Assembly (NCBI RefSeq): GCF_016775155.1
Contig: NZ_JAEUGD010000066.1
Location: 966,833-1,030,832, forward strand
DNA: 64,000 nt
Direction: 5' to 3'
From: Fulvivirga marina
GTDB lineage: Bacteria; Bacteroidota; Bacteroidia; Cytophagales; Cyclobacteriaceae
Made by a program: the position numbers and the translations under genes. Below the pieces are notes generated by a model. The model searched no databases, had not been told where the DNA came from, and saw only the letters and a list, made by a program, of their open reading frames with translations. Within the stretch, counting starts at the first letter, position 1; every line of letters starts with the position of its first letter. This document shows positions 24,683 through 33,139 of this stretch, one piece after another.

Positions 24683-25222
24683 ATGAAATCCACCCAAACC
24701 TCCTTCTCAATTTATATGACGCTCATTCTATTCGTCATGGCTAGTATAAATGCAAATGCGCTTACAAAAAAAGAAAGAAACACAAAAGAAGACCGTGTCA
24801 AGGGACTCGTAATTTTTTCAATGATCAAGTATGTTCAATGGCCTGAAGCCAATAAAGAACTTATCATAGGAATATTATCAGATGATAAAGAAATGATTGA
24901 CTTGTTTAACGAAATGGCTTCCAGTCGGTCTAACTCTCACAAAAGGATTATTGTCAGGTCATTCTCAACTCTTGGAGAGGCTACTCAACATTCAAATATT
25001 CTCTTTATTCCAAATGAAAACAGCGCAATGTTCGAAGCTTACACAAAAGACATCCAAAATGTTTTGATTATTACCGAGAAAGAAGGGTTATGCCAACACG
25101 GCAGTGCAATCAATCTCATAACAGTTAATGGAAAGCTAAGATTTGAAATCAACAGAAAAGCTGTTGAACAATCCACATTAAAGGTTTCTTCAAAACTCAC
25201 AGAAATGGGTATTGAAGTTTAG
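24683..25222 (+). CDS. YfiR family periplasmic protein (DUF4154)
   Basis: A 179-aa exported protein from the M-K-S-T-Q start at 24683. A frame-internal ATG 57 bp earlier exists, but the signal peptide (residues 1-24, I-Y-M-T-L-I-L-F-V-M-A-S-I-N-A-N-A) fits the later start. The mature part shows the YfiR/DUF4154 pattern: V-K-G-L-V-I-F-S-M-I-K-Y-V-Q-W-P, L-I-I-G-I-L-S-D, I-L-F-I-P, V-L-I-I-T-E, and the C-terminal I-N-L-I-T-V-N-G-K-L-R-F-E-I-N-R. In Pseudomonas YfiR restrains the diguanylate cyclase YfiN. No cyclase is near here, so a different partner is likely. An imperfect hairpin (24582-24588 with 24610-24616) lies upstream. Confidence 0.72.
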   Translation: MKSTQTSFSIYMTLILFVMASINANALTKKERNTKEDRVKGLVIFSMIKYVQWPEANKELIIGILSDDKEMIDLFNEMASSRSNSHKRIIVRSFSTLGEATQHSNILFIPNENSAMFEAYTKDIQNVLIITEKEGLCQHGSAINLITVNGKLRFEINRKAVEQSTLKVSSKLTEMGIEV

Positions 25223-25249
25223 TTGTGGCTAACTAAATTCCGGAGGAGC

Positions 25250-25990
25250 CTATTGGCTTCTCCTTATATTATCACAAATTATGGCAGTTGCCATAGCCAC
25301 ATTCAAAGACTCCGCCTTTCCATACCGAGGAATAGTTATTTTTTTTGTCAGACACCTCAGAACGTCAGCTGAAATGCCATTTGCTTCATTACCCATTACA
25401 AGAATTCCTCCTTTTTCAAATGAGGAATTATGAACATCTCCTCCTTCCATTGCTGCCCCATATATGCACAATTGGCTCTTACTCAAAAACTCAGGCAAAT
25501 CAGCATAGTAAATATTAACCCTACAAAATGAACCCTTAGAGGCCGCGATTACCTTCGGGTTATAAAAATCTGCTGTCTGAGCAGAAGCTAAAACCGTATC
25601 AATCCCATACCAATCTGCAATGCGCAAAATTGTACCCAGGTTTCCCGGGTCATTGATATCATCCAAGGCTATAGCCCACTCATCAGGCTGCAGCCTTATT
25701 TCTCTTTGAGGCTTCATGTTAACCACTGCAATTGCCGCATCATTGGTTTTTAATGTTCCCAGACTTGCAAGCTGTTTTGCAGAAGTCTCTATTATCTCCA
25801 GTTGATGGGATAGCAATGACGTATGACCATTGATAAATTGCTCTGTGGCAATTAACTGCTTAAGCTCATAATCAGAATTCAACACTTCAAGCACACTTTT
25901 TGCTCCCTCCACCAAAAAGCATTGTTCTTGTTTCCTGTATTTCTTTAATTGCAATGATTTAATGAACTTCGCATTACTTTTTGAGACCAT
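25250..25990 (-). CDS. TrmH/SpoU family RNA methyltransferase
   Basis: A 246-aa SPOUT-class 2'-O-methyltransferase. The N-terminal substrate-binding domain includes F-L-V-E-G-A-K-S-V. The catalytic knot has all three motifs: motif 1 N-D-P-G-N-L-G-T-I-L-R (about 112-122), motif 2 G-N-E-A-N-G-I-S, and motif 3 I-P-R-Y-G-K-A-E-S-L-N-V-A-M-A. It transfers a methyl group from SAM to a ribose in rRNA or tRNA; the exact nucleotide is not predictable. It starts only 9 bp from the start of the divergent tamL gene, so each promoter must lie within the other coding region. Confidence 0.9.
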   Translation of the reverse strand: MVSKSNAKFIKSLQLKKYRKQEQCFLVEGAKSVLEVLNSDYELKQLIATEQFINGHTSLLSHQLEIIETSAKQLASLGTLKTNDAAIAVVNMKPQREIRLQPDEWAIALDDINDPGNLGTILRIADWYGIDTVLASAQTADFYNPKVIAASKGSFCRVNIYYADLPEFLSKSQLCIYGAAMEGGDVHNSSFEKGGILVMGNEANGISADVLRCLTKKITIPRYGKAESLNVAMATAIICDNIRRSQ

Positions 25991-25999
25991 AATTAGCTT

Positions 26000-28435
26000 T
26001 TGAATTTGAGGATAGCCCTGTACTTAGCACTTTTTTTAGTTATTGGTATAGTCACTTCCGGGTGTCTGGGGACCAAATATCTGAAAGATGATGAAAAATT
26101 GCTGTATAAACAGAAAATAAAAGGTGCCAAAAACATTGATAAGGAAGAACTTGCCCAACTTTATGCTCAAGAGCCCAACAGACAGTTTCCAATAATTCCT
26201 TTTTCTCCCTATGTATGGTTCTACTATTGGGGACTGGATAACTATGATGTTGCAGAATATGAAGCCAAACGTGAAGCTGTCAAAGTCAAGTACAACTCAA
26301 AAATTGCCCTAGCCAAAGAAAAAGACAAAACACGTAAAATTGTACATCTGGAGAAAAAGAAAAGAAGGAGAATAGCCAAGATTGATAAAACAATTCAGGA
26401 AGGGAACGTATTAATGCGCTGGGGTGAACCTATTGCTGTATTTGACTCAACTCTCGCTGAACAAACTATGGGCAGGCTCAAACTCTACCTTAATTCCAAG
26501 GGTTATTTTCAAGCCAAAGTAGATACTTCCATTGATGTCTCTAACAAAAACATCTCAATCACCTACTTATTGAACCAAGCTGACCCATATCGCATCGATA
26601 CACTATTCTCTCAAACTGGTGACAGTGCCATTAATAAAATACTGAAGCGAAACAAAGCCAAAAGCTATTTGATAGAAGGTGAAAATTATGACCAAAATAA
26701 CTTAACAAAAGAACGAGAAAGAATAGACCTTTTGCTAAAAGATAACGGGTATTTCGACTTCAGTAGACAATATGTCGAGTTCAACATAGATACCGCGTTG
26801 ATGGGAGACAAGAAGATCGCAATCCAAACCGTAATCAATAAACCCTCAAAACGTGGATATCATAAGGTATTTACTGTTGGTGCGGTTAATCTTACCACAG
26901 ATGCTGATATCAGCCTGATACCCGACTCTTTAAGAACAGAAAAAAAGTACCGAGGCATTACATATCGCTACCATAACTATCAGTACAATGAAAAAATACT
27001 TAGTCGACGGATATTTATCAAAAAAGACAGTGTATACAGCAAATCAAATACCTTTAGTACACAAAGGCAGCTTGCCAACCTGGACCACTTCCGGTTCATT
27101 AATATCCACTACGACTCATCTGGAGGCAAGCTCATAGCCAACATATTTACCAGCCCCCTGAACCGCTACCAATGGACCAATGAAGTTGGCATTAATGTAA
27201 CACAAGGCTTTCCTGGACCTTTTTACAACCTCTCCTTCAAAAAAAGAAATGTATTTAAAGGCCTTGAAATATTTGAGATCAACGGACGTATCGGTATCGA
27301 GGGTGTGGCTCCAGCCACCGAAGTGAACGATGTTTATACTAGTGTGGAAGCCGGCATTAATGCCACACTGACATTTCCTCAATTTGTACTTCCATTAAGC
27401 ACTCGTGCCAAAGAAAAACTGGGTAGAGTAAATCCTAAAACCAGATTATTGGCAGGTTATACCTATACCGATAGACCTGAATATATACGGAAGAACACTA
27501 ATTTTTCAAATACCTACTCATGGCAAAACGAGAATCGTGGGCTTTTTAGCTTCACTGCCACAGATGTCAGTATAATCAACTCCAACCTTGATTCCGCCTT
27601 TCTGGGTACCCTGTTGGCCTTGGAGAGAAATGGAAACAGGCTTATCAACACGTTCAAGCCTTCTTTTGTGAGTAGTATGACGCTCAGTGCCACCTGGAAC
27701 TTTAATAGCTATGGCCTTAACTTTACCAACTCATCATTCCTCAAGGCTTATATTGAAAGTGGTGGCACCAGCCTGAATTTCATTGGCACGAAAACCTTGG
27801 AAAAAGAAGATCTGGAGTACTATAAATACATAAAACTTAATGTAGACTACAGAAAGATTCACCCTGCCAATAAAAACACCACTATTGCCTACAGGATCAA
27901 TGCCGGATTCGCCAAACCCTATAGTGATAACCGGATTTTACCTTACGAAAAGTACTTCTTTGCCGGGGGGAGTAACGGTATCAGAGCCTGGAGACCCAGG
28001 CGATTAGGGCCTGGCTCGTATACCCCACTAGACTCAAGCGACGACAAAGTACGTATTAGTTACAACTTTGAGCAACAGGGTGAAATACTTCTGGAAGGAA
28101 GCTTTGAATTAAGAAAAAACCTCATTGGGTTTATAGATTATGCAGCATTCATTGATTTCGGCAATATTTGGACCATACAAGAAGATCCCTCACGAGAAGG
28201 GGCTCAATTTAAATTTGATCGTTTTTATAAAGAAATCGCGATAGGTACGGGCCTTGGACTCCGCTTTGATTTCTCATTCCTCGTACTGAGACTCGACGCC
28301 GGGTTAAAAATCTACGATCCTGCCAGACCTGAGAATAAGCGTTTTATCTTGTCGAAGGGCTTTTACGATCCACCCTTCACTCCAAGCGCCGCAGAATCAG
28401 TAGTATTCAACATCGGAATTGGGTATCCTTTCTAA
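26000..28435 (+). CDS. tamL: TamL-type BamA/Omp85 outer-membrane lipoprotein
   Basis: An 811-aa Omp85 protein. The start is TTG (26000); a second TTG lies two codons later. No ATG is available before the signal peptide, whose lipobox V-T-S-G-C ends at Cys22. Such lipoprotein Omp85 proteins, called TamL in Bacteroidota, replace TamA. POTRA-like segments span about 30-330. The C-terminal barrel (about 400-811) contains the conserved F-F-A-G-G-S-N-G-I-R-A-W-R-P-R-R-L-G-P motif and ends in V-V-F-N-I-G-I-G-Y-P-F, a C-terminal aromatic typical of barrels. It probably works with a TamB homologue in envelope biogenesis; none is in the window. It ends in a bidirectional terminator. Confidence 0.88.
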   Translation: MNLRIALYLALFLVIGIVTSGCLGTKYLKDDEKLLYKQKIKGAKNIDKEELAQLYAQEPNRQFPIIPFSPYVWFYYWGLDNYDVAEYEAKREAVKVKYNSKIALAKEKDKTRKIVHLEKKKRRRIAKIDKTIQEGNVLMRWGEPIAVFDSTLAEQTMGRLKLYLNSKGYFQAKVDTSIDVSNKNISITYLLNQADPYRIDTLFSQTGDSAINKILKRNKAKSYLIEGENYDQNNLTKERERIDLLLKDNGYFDFSRQYVEFNIDTALMGDKKIAIQTVINKPSKRGYHKVFTVGAVNLTTDADISLIPDSLRTEKKYRGITYRYHNYQYNEKILSRRIFIKKDSVYSKSNTFSTQRQLANLDHFRFINIHYDSSGGKLIANIFTSPLNRYQWTNEVGINVTQGFPGPFYNLSFKKRNVFKGLEIFEINGRIGIEGVAPATEVNDVYTSVEAGINATLTFPQFVLPLSTRAKEKLGRVNPKTRLLAGYTYTDRPEYIRKNTNFSNTYSWQNENRGLFSFTATDVSIINSNLDSAFLGTLLALERNGNRLINTFKPSFVSSMTLSATWNFNSYGLNFTNSSFLKAYIESGGTSLNFIGTKTLEKEDLEYYKYIKLNVDYRKIHPANKNTTIAYRINAGFAKPYSDNRILPYEKYFFAGGSNGIRAWRPRRLGPGSYTPLDSSDDKVRISYNFEQQGEILLEGSFELRKNLIGFIDYAAFIDFGNIWTIQEDPSREGAQFKFDRFYKEIAIGTGLGLRFDFSFLVLRLDAGLKIYDPARPENKRFILSKGFYDPPFTPSAAESVVFNIGIGYPF

Positions 28436-28449
28436 GTATTAAGCAACAA

Positions 28450-28483
28450 AAAAGTGCTTCTGTATAATGGCAGAAGCACTTTT
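28450..28483. terminator. bidirectional intrinsic terminator
   Basis: AAAAGTGCTTCTG and CAGAAGCACTTTT make a 13-bp stem with an 8-nt loop, between the convergent tamL and E1 genes. Confidence 0.88.
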
Positions 28484-28501
28484 ATTATCAATTTCAGGTA
28501 A

Positions 28502-30604
28502 TTAATACGCAAGCAAACTCTCCAATGCATCTGCCACCTTATCAGCATTCGGCAACATTTTCTTTTCAAGATCCACATTTAATGGGATTGCCGGTAGGTT
28601 AGCCGCTCCAAACGTTTGAACCGGTGCATCTAAATACTCAAAACATTCCTTTGAGATTCTGCCTGCCAACGATTCTGCAAATGAATTCATTATTGGCTCT
28701 TCCGTAAGCACCAAGGCCCTACTATGCTGTTTAACGCTCGCCTGGACAGCATCCCAGTCAAGAGGGTTAAGCGTTCTTAAGTCAAGGATTTCAATTCTTC
28801 CTGCATATTTTTTAGCCGCTTCTTTAGCCCAATAGACCCCCATACCATAGGTAATCACCACCAAAGACGATTCCGTTTCCATTTTCTGCTCATCCGCTTC
28901 AAGGACTTTGTTTGCTTTGCCCAAAGGAATAATATAATCCTTGTCAGGCTCATGTGTTTTGGCATCCCCAGTACCTGGCACTTTAGACCAGTAAAGCCCC
29001 TTATGCTCCAACATGACTACAGGGTTGGGATCATGGAAAGCAGCTTTCATAAGGCCCTTCATATCCGCAGCATTAGACGGATACACCACCTTTATTCCCC
29101 TTATATTCAACAGAGTAGACTCTACGCTTCCTGAGTGATACGGCCCACCTCCTCCGTAGGCTCCTATAGGTACCCTGATCAATGATTGTATAGGAAATTT
29201 ACCTTTCGATAAGTAACAACTTTTCGACAGTTCTTCTACCAATTGATTAATACCCGGCCAAATATAGTCTGCAAATTGTATTTCAACGATTGCCTTGGCA
29301 CCCACAGCTGACATACCAGCCGTTGATCCCACAATATAAGCTTCCTGAATCGGGGTATTGAATATCCTTTCATCACCATACTTTTGTGCTAATGTAGCTG
29401 CTTCCCTAAATACACCTCCAAGTGTACCCCCAACATCCTGGCCATAAAACAACGCCTCGGGATGATTCTTTAGAATATCATCTACTGCATGAAGAGCAGC
29501 ATCGACCATTACTACCTTTTCAGCACCCTTAGGCTTACGCTCACCCTTTTCTTCAATTATTGGCGTTTGTGCAAACTCATGACTATCAAAATCATTGATA
29601 TCAGGATCAGGAGAATTTAGTGCATGTTCATAATCCTTGGCAACTGTATCAAATGCAGCATCAGCACGCTCCTTCAGGCTTTTCTTAGTTTCCCCCGTTT
29701 CCAGAAGGTATTTTTCAAGTATCGGCAATGGGTCAATCTGGGCATGGAGCTTAAGATCATTATCACCTCTATACCATTCCTTTCTTACCCCTGAGGTATG
29801 ATGCCCTAACAAAGGGCATTTAGCATGTACCAAAATAGGCCCTTTACGATCCCTTGCATACTTATACGCCTTTTTCATCCCTTGATAAGAGTCCACAAAG
29901 TCAGACCCGTCAACCCTCATCCGCTCCATTCCTTTAAAGCCCGCCGCAAACTCGTAGGCATCCATTGTCCTCATCTCCTTACCAGTAGCAGAAATACCCC
30001 AATCATTATCCTGAACCAGATAAACAATGGGTAATTTTTTCAATACTGACATCTGGAAAGCTTCAGAAACTTCTCCTTCTGTGACTGAGCCATCTCCCAA
30101 CGAGCATAATACAACGGGTTTATCTTTTCCCTCCAAAAGCCCCTGACTCTCGAGATATTTAAGACCATGGGCCATGCCTGTTGCTGGTATGGCCTGCATA
30201 CCTGTAGCTGAACTCTGATGTGGAATAGTTGGGAACCCATCCCTTTTCAAAGAGGGATGCCCATAATAAGTTCGTCCACCAGAAAAAGGATCATCAGCCT
30301 TACCCATTAATTGAAGCATCAATTCATAGGGCTGCATACCAATACCTAAGAGAATCGACTCATCTCTATAGTAGAGAGATGCAAAATCGTAACTCTCAAG
30401 CTGCATTCCAGCAGCCAGCTGAATAGCCTCATGTCCTCGCGACGTACTGTGAACATACTTACTGCATACCTCCTTATTCTCATCGTAGGTTTCAGCCATC
30501 CTTTTAGAAGTACACATCAGCTGATAAGCCTTAAGTATGATCTCCTGATTAATTTTCGGTCGTTTAACTTTTTTTGCAGGGTTAGCTTCTCTTGTTGAGG
30601 GCAT
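28502..30604 (-). CDS. 2-oxoacid dehydrogenase E1, fused alpha and beta subunits
   Basis: A 700-aa thiamine-diphosphate enzyme in which the E1 alpha half (G-H-E-A-I-Q-L-A-A-G-M, then TPP-binding G-D-G-S-V-T-E-G-E and Q-D-N) is fused to the beta half (G-Q-D-V-G-G-T-L-G-G-V-F-R-E-A, then P-I-G-A-Y-G-G-G-G-P-Y-H-S-G and the C-terminal transketolase domain). It decarboxylates a 2-oxoacid and acylates the lipoyl E2; branched-chain substrates are the usual assignment for fused forms, though pyruvate cannot be excluded. The M-P-S-T-R start at 30604 is chosen because the longer frame (30658) begins inside an inverted repeat. E2 is not adjacent. Confidence 0.88.
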   Translation of the reverse strand: MPSTREANPAKKVKRPKINQEIILKAYQLMCTSKRMAETYDENKEVCSKYVHSTSRGHEAIQLAAGMQLESYDFASLYYRDESILLGIGMQPYELMLQLMGKADDPFSGGRTYYGHPSLKRDGFPTIPHQSSATGMQAIPATGMAHGLKYLESQGLLEGKDKPVVLCSLGDGSVTEGEVSEAFQMSVLKKLPIVYLVQDNDWGISATGKEMRTMDAYEFAAGFKGMERMRVDGSDFVDSYQGMKKAYKYARDRKGPILVHAKCPLLGHHTSGVRKEWYRGDNDLKLHAQIDPLPILEKYLLETGETKKSLKERADAAFDTVAKDYEHALNSPDPDINDFDSHEFAQTPIIEEKGERKPKGAEKVVMVDAALHAVDDILKNHPEALFYGQDVGGTLGGVFREAATLAQKYGDERIFNTPIQEAYIVGSTAGMSAVGAKAIVEIQFADYIWPGINQLVEELSKSCYLSKGKFPIQSLIRVPIGAYGGGGPYHSGSVESTLLNIRGIKVVYPSNAADMKGLMKAAFHDPNPVVMLEHKGLYWSKVPGTGDAKTHEPDKDYIIPLGKANKVLEADEQKMETESSLVVITYGMGVYWAKEAAKKYAGRIEILDLRTLNPLDWDAVQASVKQHSRALVLTEEPIMNSFAESLAGRISKECFEYLDAPVQTFGAANLPAIPLNVDLEKKMLPNADKVADALESLLAY

Positions 30605-30655
30605 ATATTTTATCTTTTTTCTTCTGATAAAGTTTATGAATAATCTATCTCCAAA

Positions 30656-30684
30656 CAAACGATCATTTGTAATACAATCGTTTG
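30656..30684. promoter_or_regulatory. inverted repeat in the divergent E1/hemF promoter region
   Basis: CAAACGAT and ATCGTTTG form a perfect 8-bp inverted repeat with 13 nt between, a layout typical of a dimeric-regulator operator. It lies 52 bp upstream of the E1 ATG and 128 bp upstream of hemF. No T-run follows, so it is not a terminator. Confidence 0.4.
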
Positions 30685-30811
30685 CGAATTTACGGAATTT
30701 ATAAAAAAAGACCTGTGTGAATTAAGAATTTAGACCTCTTAAAATCATAGATGTAAAGAGATCAGAACAAAGGGCATGGGTTAAGTAAAATAGATTCAAT
30801 ACTTTTGCTGC

Positions 30812-31705
30812 ATGCTAACTAAAGAAGAGATCACAGACTGGTTTAAAAATCTCCAGGACAACATTTGCAAAGAGCTCGAAGAAGCTGACAGCGCAGGGAA
30901 ATTCAGAGAGGATCTTTGGAAACGCGAAGGCGGTGGTGGCGGAAGGTCACGTACTATTGCCGATGGTGACGTTATTGAAAAAGGTGGCGTTGGTTTTTCA
31001 GCTGTTCATGGAGATACTCCCGAAAACATACTAAAAGCCCTTCAATTGGAAAAATCTGGTTTTTATGCCACAGGAGTTTCCATTGTATTGCACCCTAAAA
31101 ACCCACGTGTACCCATCATTCACATGAATGTACGTTACTTTGAAATGACCAATGGCACTTGGTGGTTTGGTGGCGGAATTGACCTTACGCCTCATTACAT
31201 TGATAAGAATGATGCCAGGTATTTCCATGAAAAACTGAAGTCAGTATGTGATAACCATGATGCTTCTTACTACAGCAAATTCAAAAAATGGGCTGATGAC
31301 TATTTCTATATTAAACACCGCAATGAAACCAGAGGCATCGGCGGAATATTTTTTGACAGACTGGGCGCAGAACAGCCAAAATCAAAAGAAGAACTGTTCG
31401 ACTTTGTGAAAGAGGTTGGCAATAGCTTTGCTCCTATTTACACCTATTTCATGAACAAAAATAAAAATATGAGCTATGGTGAGCGAGAGAAGCAGTGGCA
31501 AATGTTACGCCGTGGCAGATATGTTGAGTTCAATCTGGTATGGGATAAAGGTACCAAATTTGGACTTGATACTGGTGGGCGTACAGAGTCCATTCTCATG
31601 AGTTTACCACCACAAGCCAACTGGCTTTATGACTATAAGCCAGAAAACAACTCTGAAGAAGCCCAAACACTGGAACTTTTGAAAAAGGATATCGATTGGG
31701 CCTGA
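30812..31705 (+). CDS. hemF: oxygen-dependent coproporphyrinogen III oxidase
   Basis: A 297-aa HemF of usual length. Conserved family blocks are present: G-G-G-G-G-R-S-R, E-K-G-G-V-G-F-S-A-V-H-G, H-P-K-N-P-R-V-P-I-I-H-M-N-V-R-Y-F-E, W-W-F-G-G-G-I-D-L-T-P-H-Y, and R-G-R-Y-V-E-F-N-L-V-W-D-K-G-T-K-F-G-L. It converts coproporphyrinogen III to protoporphyrinogen IX with O2 in haem synthesis, which implies growth with oxygen. A TACTTTTG box (30800-30807) sits just before the ATG, but no good -33 partner is visible. The gene is followed by the PAP2 gene after 38 bp on the same strand. Confidence 0.96.
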   Translation: MLTKEEITDWFKNLQDNICKELEEADSAGKFREDLWKREGGGGGRSRTIADGDVIEKGGVGFSAVHGDTPENILKALQLEKSGFYATGVSIVLHPKNPRVPIIHMNVRYFEMTNGTWWFGGGIDLTPHYIDKNDARYFHEKLKSVCDNHDASYYSKFKKWADDYFYIKHRNETRGIGGIFFDRLGAEQPKSKEELFDFVKEVGNSFAPIYTYFMNKNKNMSYGEREKQWQMLRRGRYVEFNLVWDKGTKFGLDTGGRTESILMSLPPQANWLYDYKPENNSEEAQTLELLKKDIDWA

Positions 31706-31743
31706 ACTTCAAATAACCAAGCATCTCAAGATTAGTTAACAAC

Positions 31744-32322
31744 ATGCTCGAATCACTGATTGAACTAGACAAAGAGCTCTTCTTTTTTCTGAACAGCCTT
31801 CATACCAAAGGATTGGACCAGATTATGTATTGGATCTCAGATAAACTAATTTGGATTCCTTTTTACGCATGGATATTGTATCTGATCATAAGAGAATATA
31901 AGTGGAAAGCAATCATTTGGCTAGCTGGTATCGGACTGGCTATAACAGCTTCAGACCAGATCCTCTCAGGAATAATGAAGCCTTTTTTTGAAAGATACCG
32001 TCCCTCTAGAGACCCGCAATTGGAAGGTTTAGTCCACATTGTAAATGGATATACAGGTGGCAGATATGGTTTCGCATCATCACATGCAGGTAATGCATTT
32101 GCACTTGCCACCTTCCTATATTTTCTATTTAGAGAGAAGTACCATTGGATAGGCTGGCTTTTCGCATGGGCAGCCATCGTATCATATTCCAGAATTTACC
32201 TTGGTGTTCATTTCCCCGGAGATATACTAACCGGAGCCATCATCGGTGCGCTGATGGGATACCTGTTCTTCAAACTTAGCCATACAATAAAGAACAGACA
32301 CTATCCTGAAACAATAACCTAA
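31744..32322 (+). CDS. PAP2-family membrane phosphatase
   Basis: A 192-aa integral membrane protein with about five helices. It has the three-part phosphatidic-acid-phosphatase signature: K-P-F-F-E-R-Y-R-P, S-S-H-A-G-N-A-F-A, and S-R-I-Y-L-G-V-H-F-P-G-D. All catalytic positions (Lys, Arg, the PSGH-like Ser-His, and the final Arg/His/Asp) are present. Likely substrates are undecaprenyl pyrophosphate or lipid phosphates. The stop codon overlaps that of the convergent riboflavin synthase gene by 4 bp. Confidence 0.9.
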   Translation: MLESLIELDKELFFFLNSLHTKGLDQIMYWISDKLIWIPFYAWILYLIIREYKWKAIIWLAGIGLAITASDQILSGIMKPFFERYRPSRDPQLEGLVHIVNGYTGGRYGFASSHAGNAFALATFLYFLFREKYHWIGWLFAWAAIVSYSRIYLGVHFPGDILTGAIIGALMGYLFFKLSHTIKNRHYPETIT

Positions 32323-32906
32323 CCTTTAGCCAAAAGACGCTGCACATATTTGCCAACAATATCAAACTCAAGGTTAACAATACTACCAACTTTCACCTCC
32401 TTCATGTTGGTGTGCTCATAGGTATAAGGAATAATAGCTACACTAAAAGCTCCTTCACGGGAGTTAAAACAGGTTAGACTAATACCGTTGATAGTAATTG
32501 ACCCCTTCTCAACAGTCACATTACCTAAAGAAGCATCATATTCAAAGCCAAATACCCAGCTTCCCTCCTCTTCCTTAATACTTTTACAGATACCTACCTG
32601 ATCTACATGTCCCTGCACGATATGTCCGTCAAACCTACCATTATTCAACATGCAGCGCTCAAGATTAACATATGTACCAGGTTTAATGGACCCTATGCTG
32701 GTTTTTTTCAATGTCTCATCAATAGCTGTAACCCAGTGTCTGTTGGCTTCAGCTTTGGTTACAGTAAGACAAACCCCATTATGAGCAACACTTTGATCTA
32801 CCTTTAACTGATCGGAAATACTACTCTCAACTTCAAAATGTTTATTAGTTCCCTCTGTTTGAATTGTCTTAACCGTACCCAGAGCTTCTATTATTCCTGT
32901 AAACAT
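32319..32906 (-). CDS. ribE: riboflavin synthase, alpha chain
   Basis: A 195-aa enzyme made of two lumazine-binding repeats, starting with the invariant M-F-T-G-I-I-E-A-L-G. The frame extends 12 codons upstream, but the family N-terminus fixes the start at 32906. Repeat 1 has N-G-V-C-L-T-V and repeat 2 has G-S-I-T-I-N-G-I-S-L-T, with D-G-H-I-V-Q-G-H-V-D in between. It dismutates two molecules of 6,7-dimethyl-8-ribityllumazine to riboflavin. No other rib gene is adjacent. Confidence 0.96.
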   Translation of the reverse strand: MFTGIIEALGTVKTIQTEGTNKHFEVESSISDQLKVDQSVAHNGVCLTVTKAEANRHWVTAIDETLKKTSIGSIKPGTYVNLERCMLNNGRFDGHIVQGHVDQVGICKSIKEEEGSWVFGFEYDASLGNVTVEKGSITINGISLTCFNSREGAFSVAIIPYTYEHTNMKEVKVGSIVNLEFDIVGKYVQRLLAKG

Positions 32907-33068
32907 GTGCTTTTTGTTATTCTTTCTGCTAAGATAACCCAACCAAACTGAGAAAAAAACACGAACTCATCTTCCTATACTTGGATTGAAGACGGATTTT
33001 ATTCGCCTGATGGTAAGCAATATTACCCTTTCTTTCACATGAACCTAAAAAAACTACGGTAACTAATT

Positions 33069-33097
33069 TTTGATGCCAGTCGTTTATGATAACTTTG
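33069..33097 (+). promoter_or_regulatory. candidate promoter of cysS
   Basis: TTTG (33069-33072) and TAACTTTG (33090-33097) with 17 nt between match the Bacteroidota promoter consensus exactly. The start point should fall near 33104, so translation must begin at the later ATG, 33140. Confidence 0.65.
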
Positions 33098-33139
33098 AAG
33101 CGTGAAATTTTGCCTCGACCGGCATCAAATTTTAATTTA

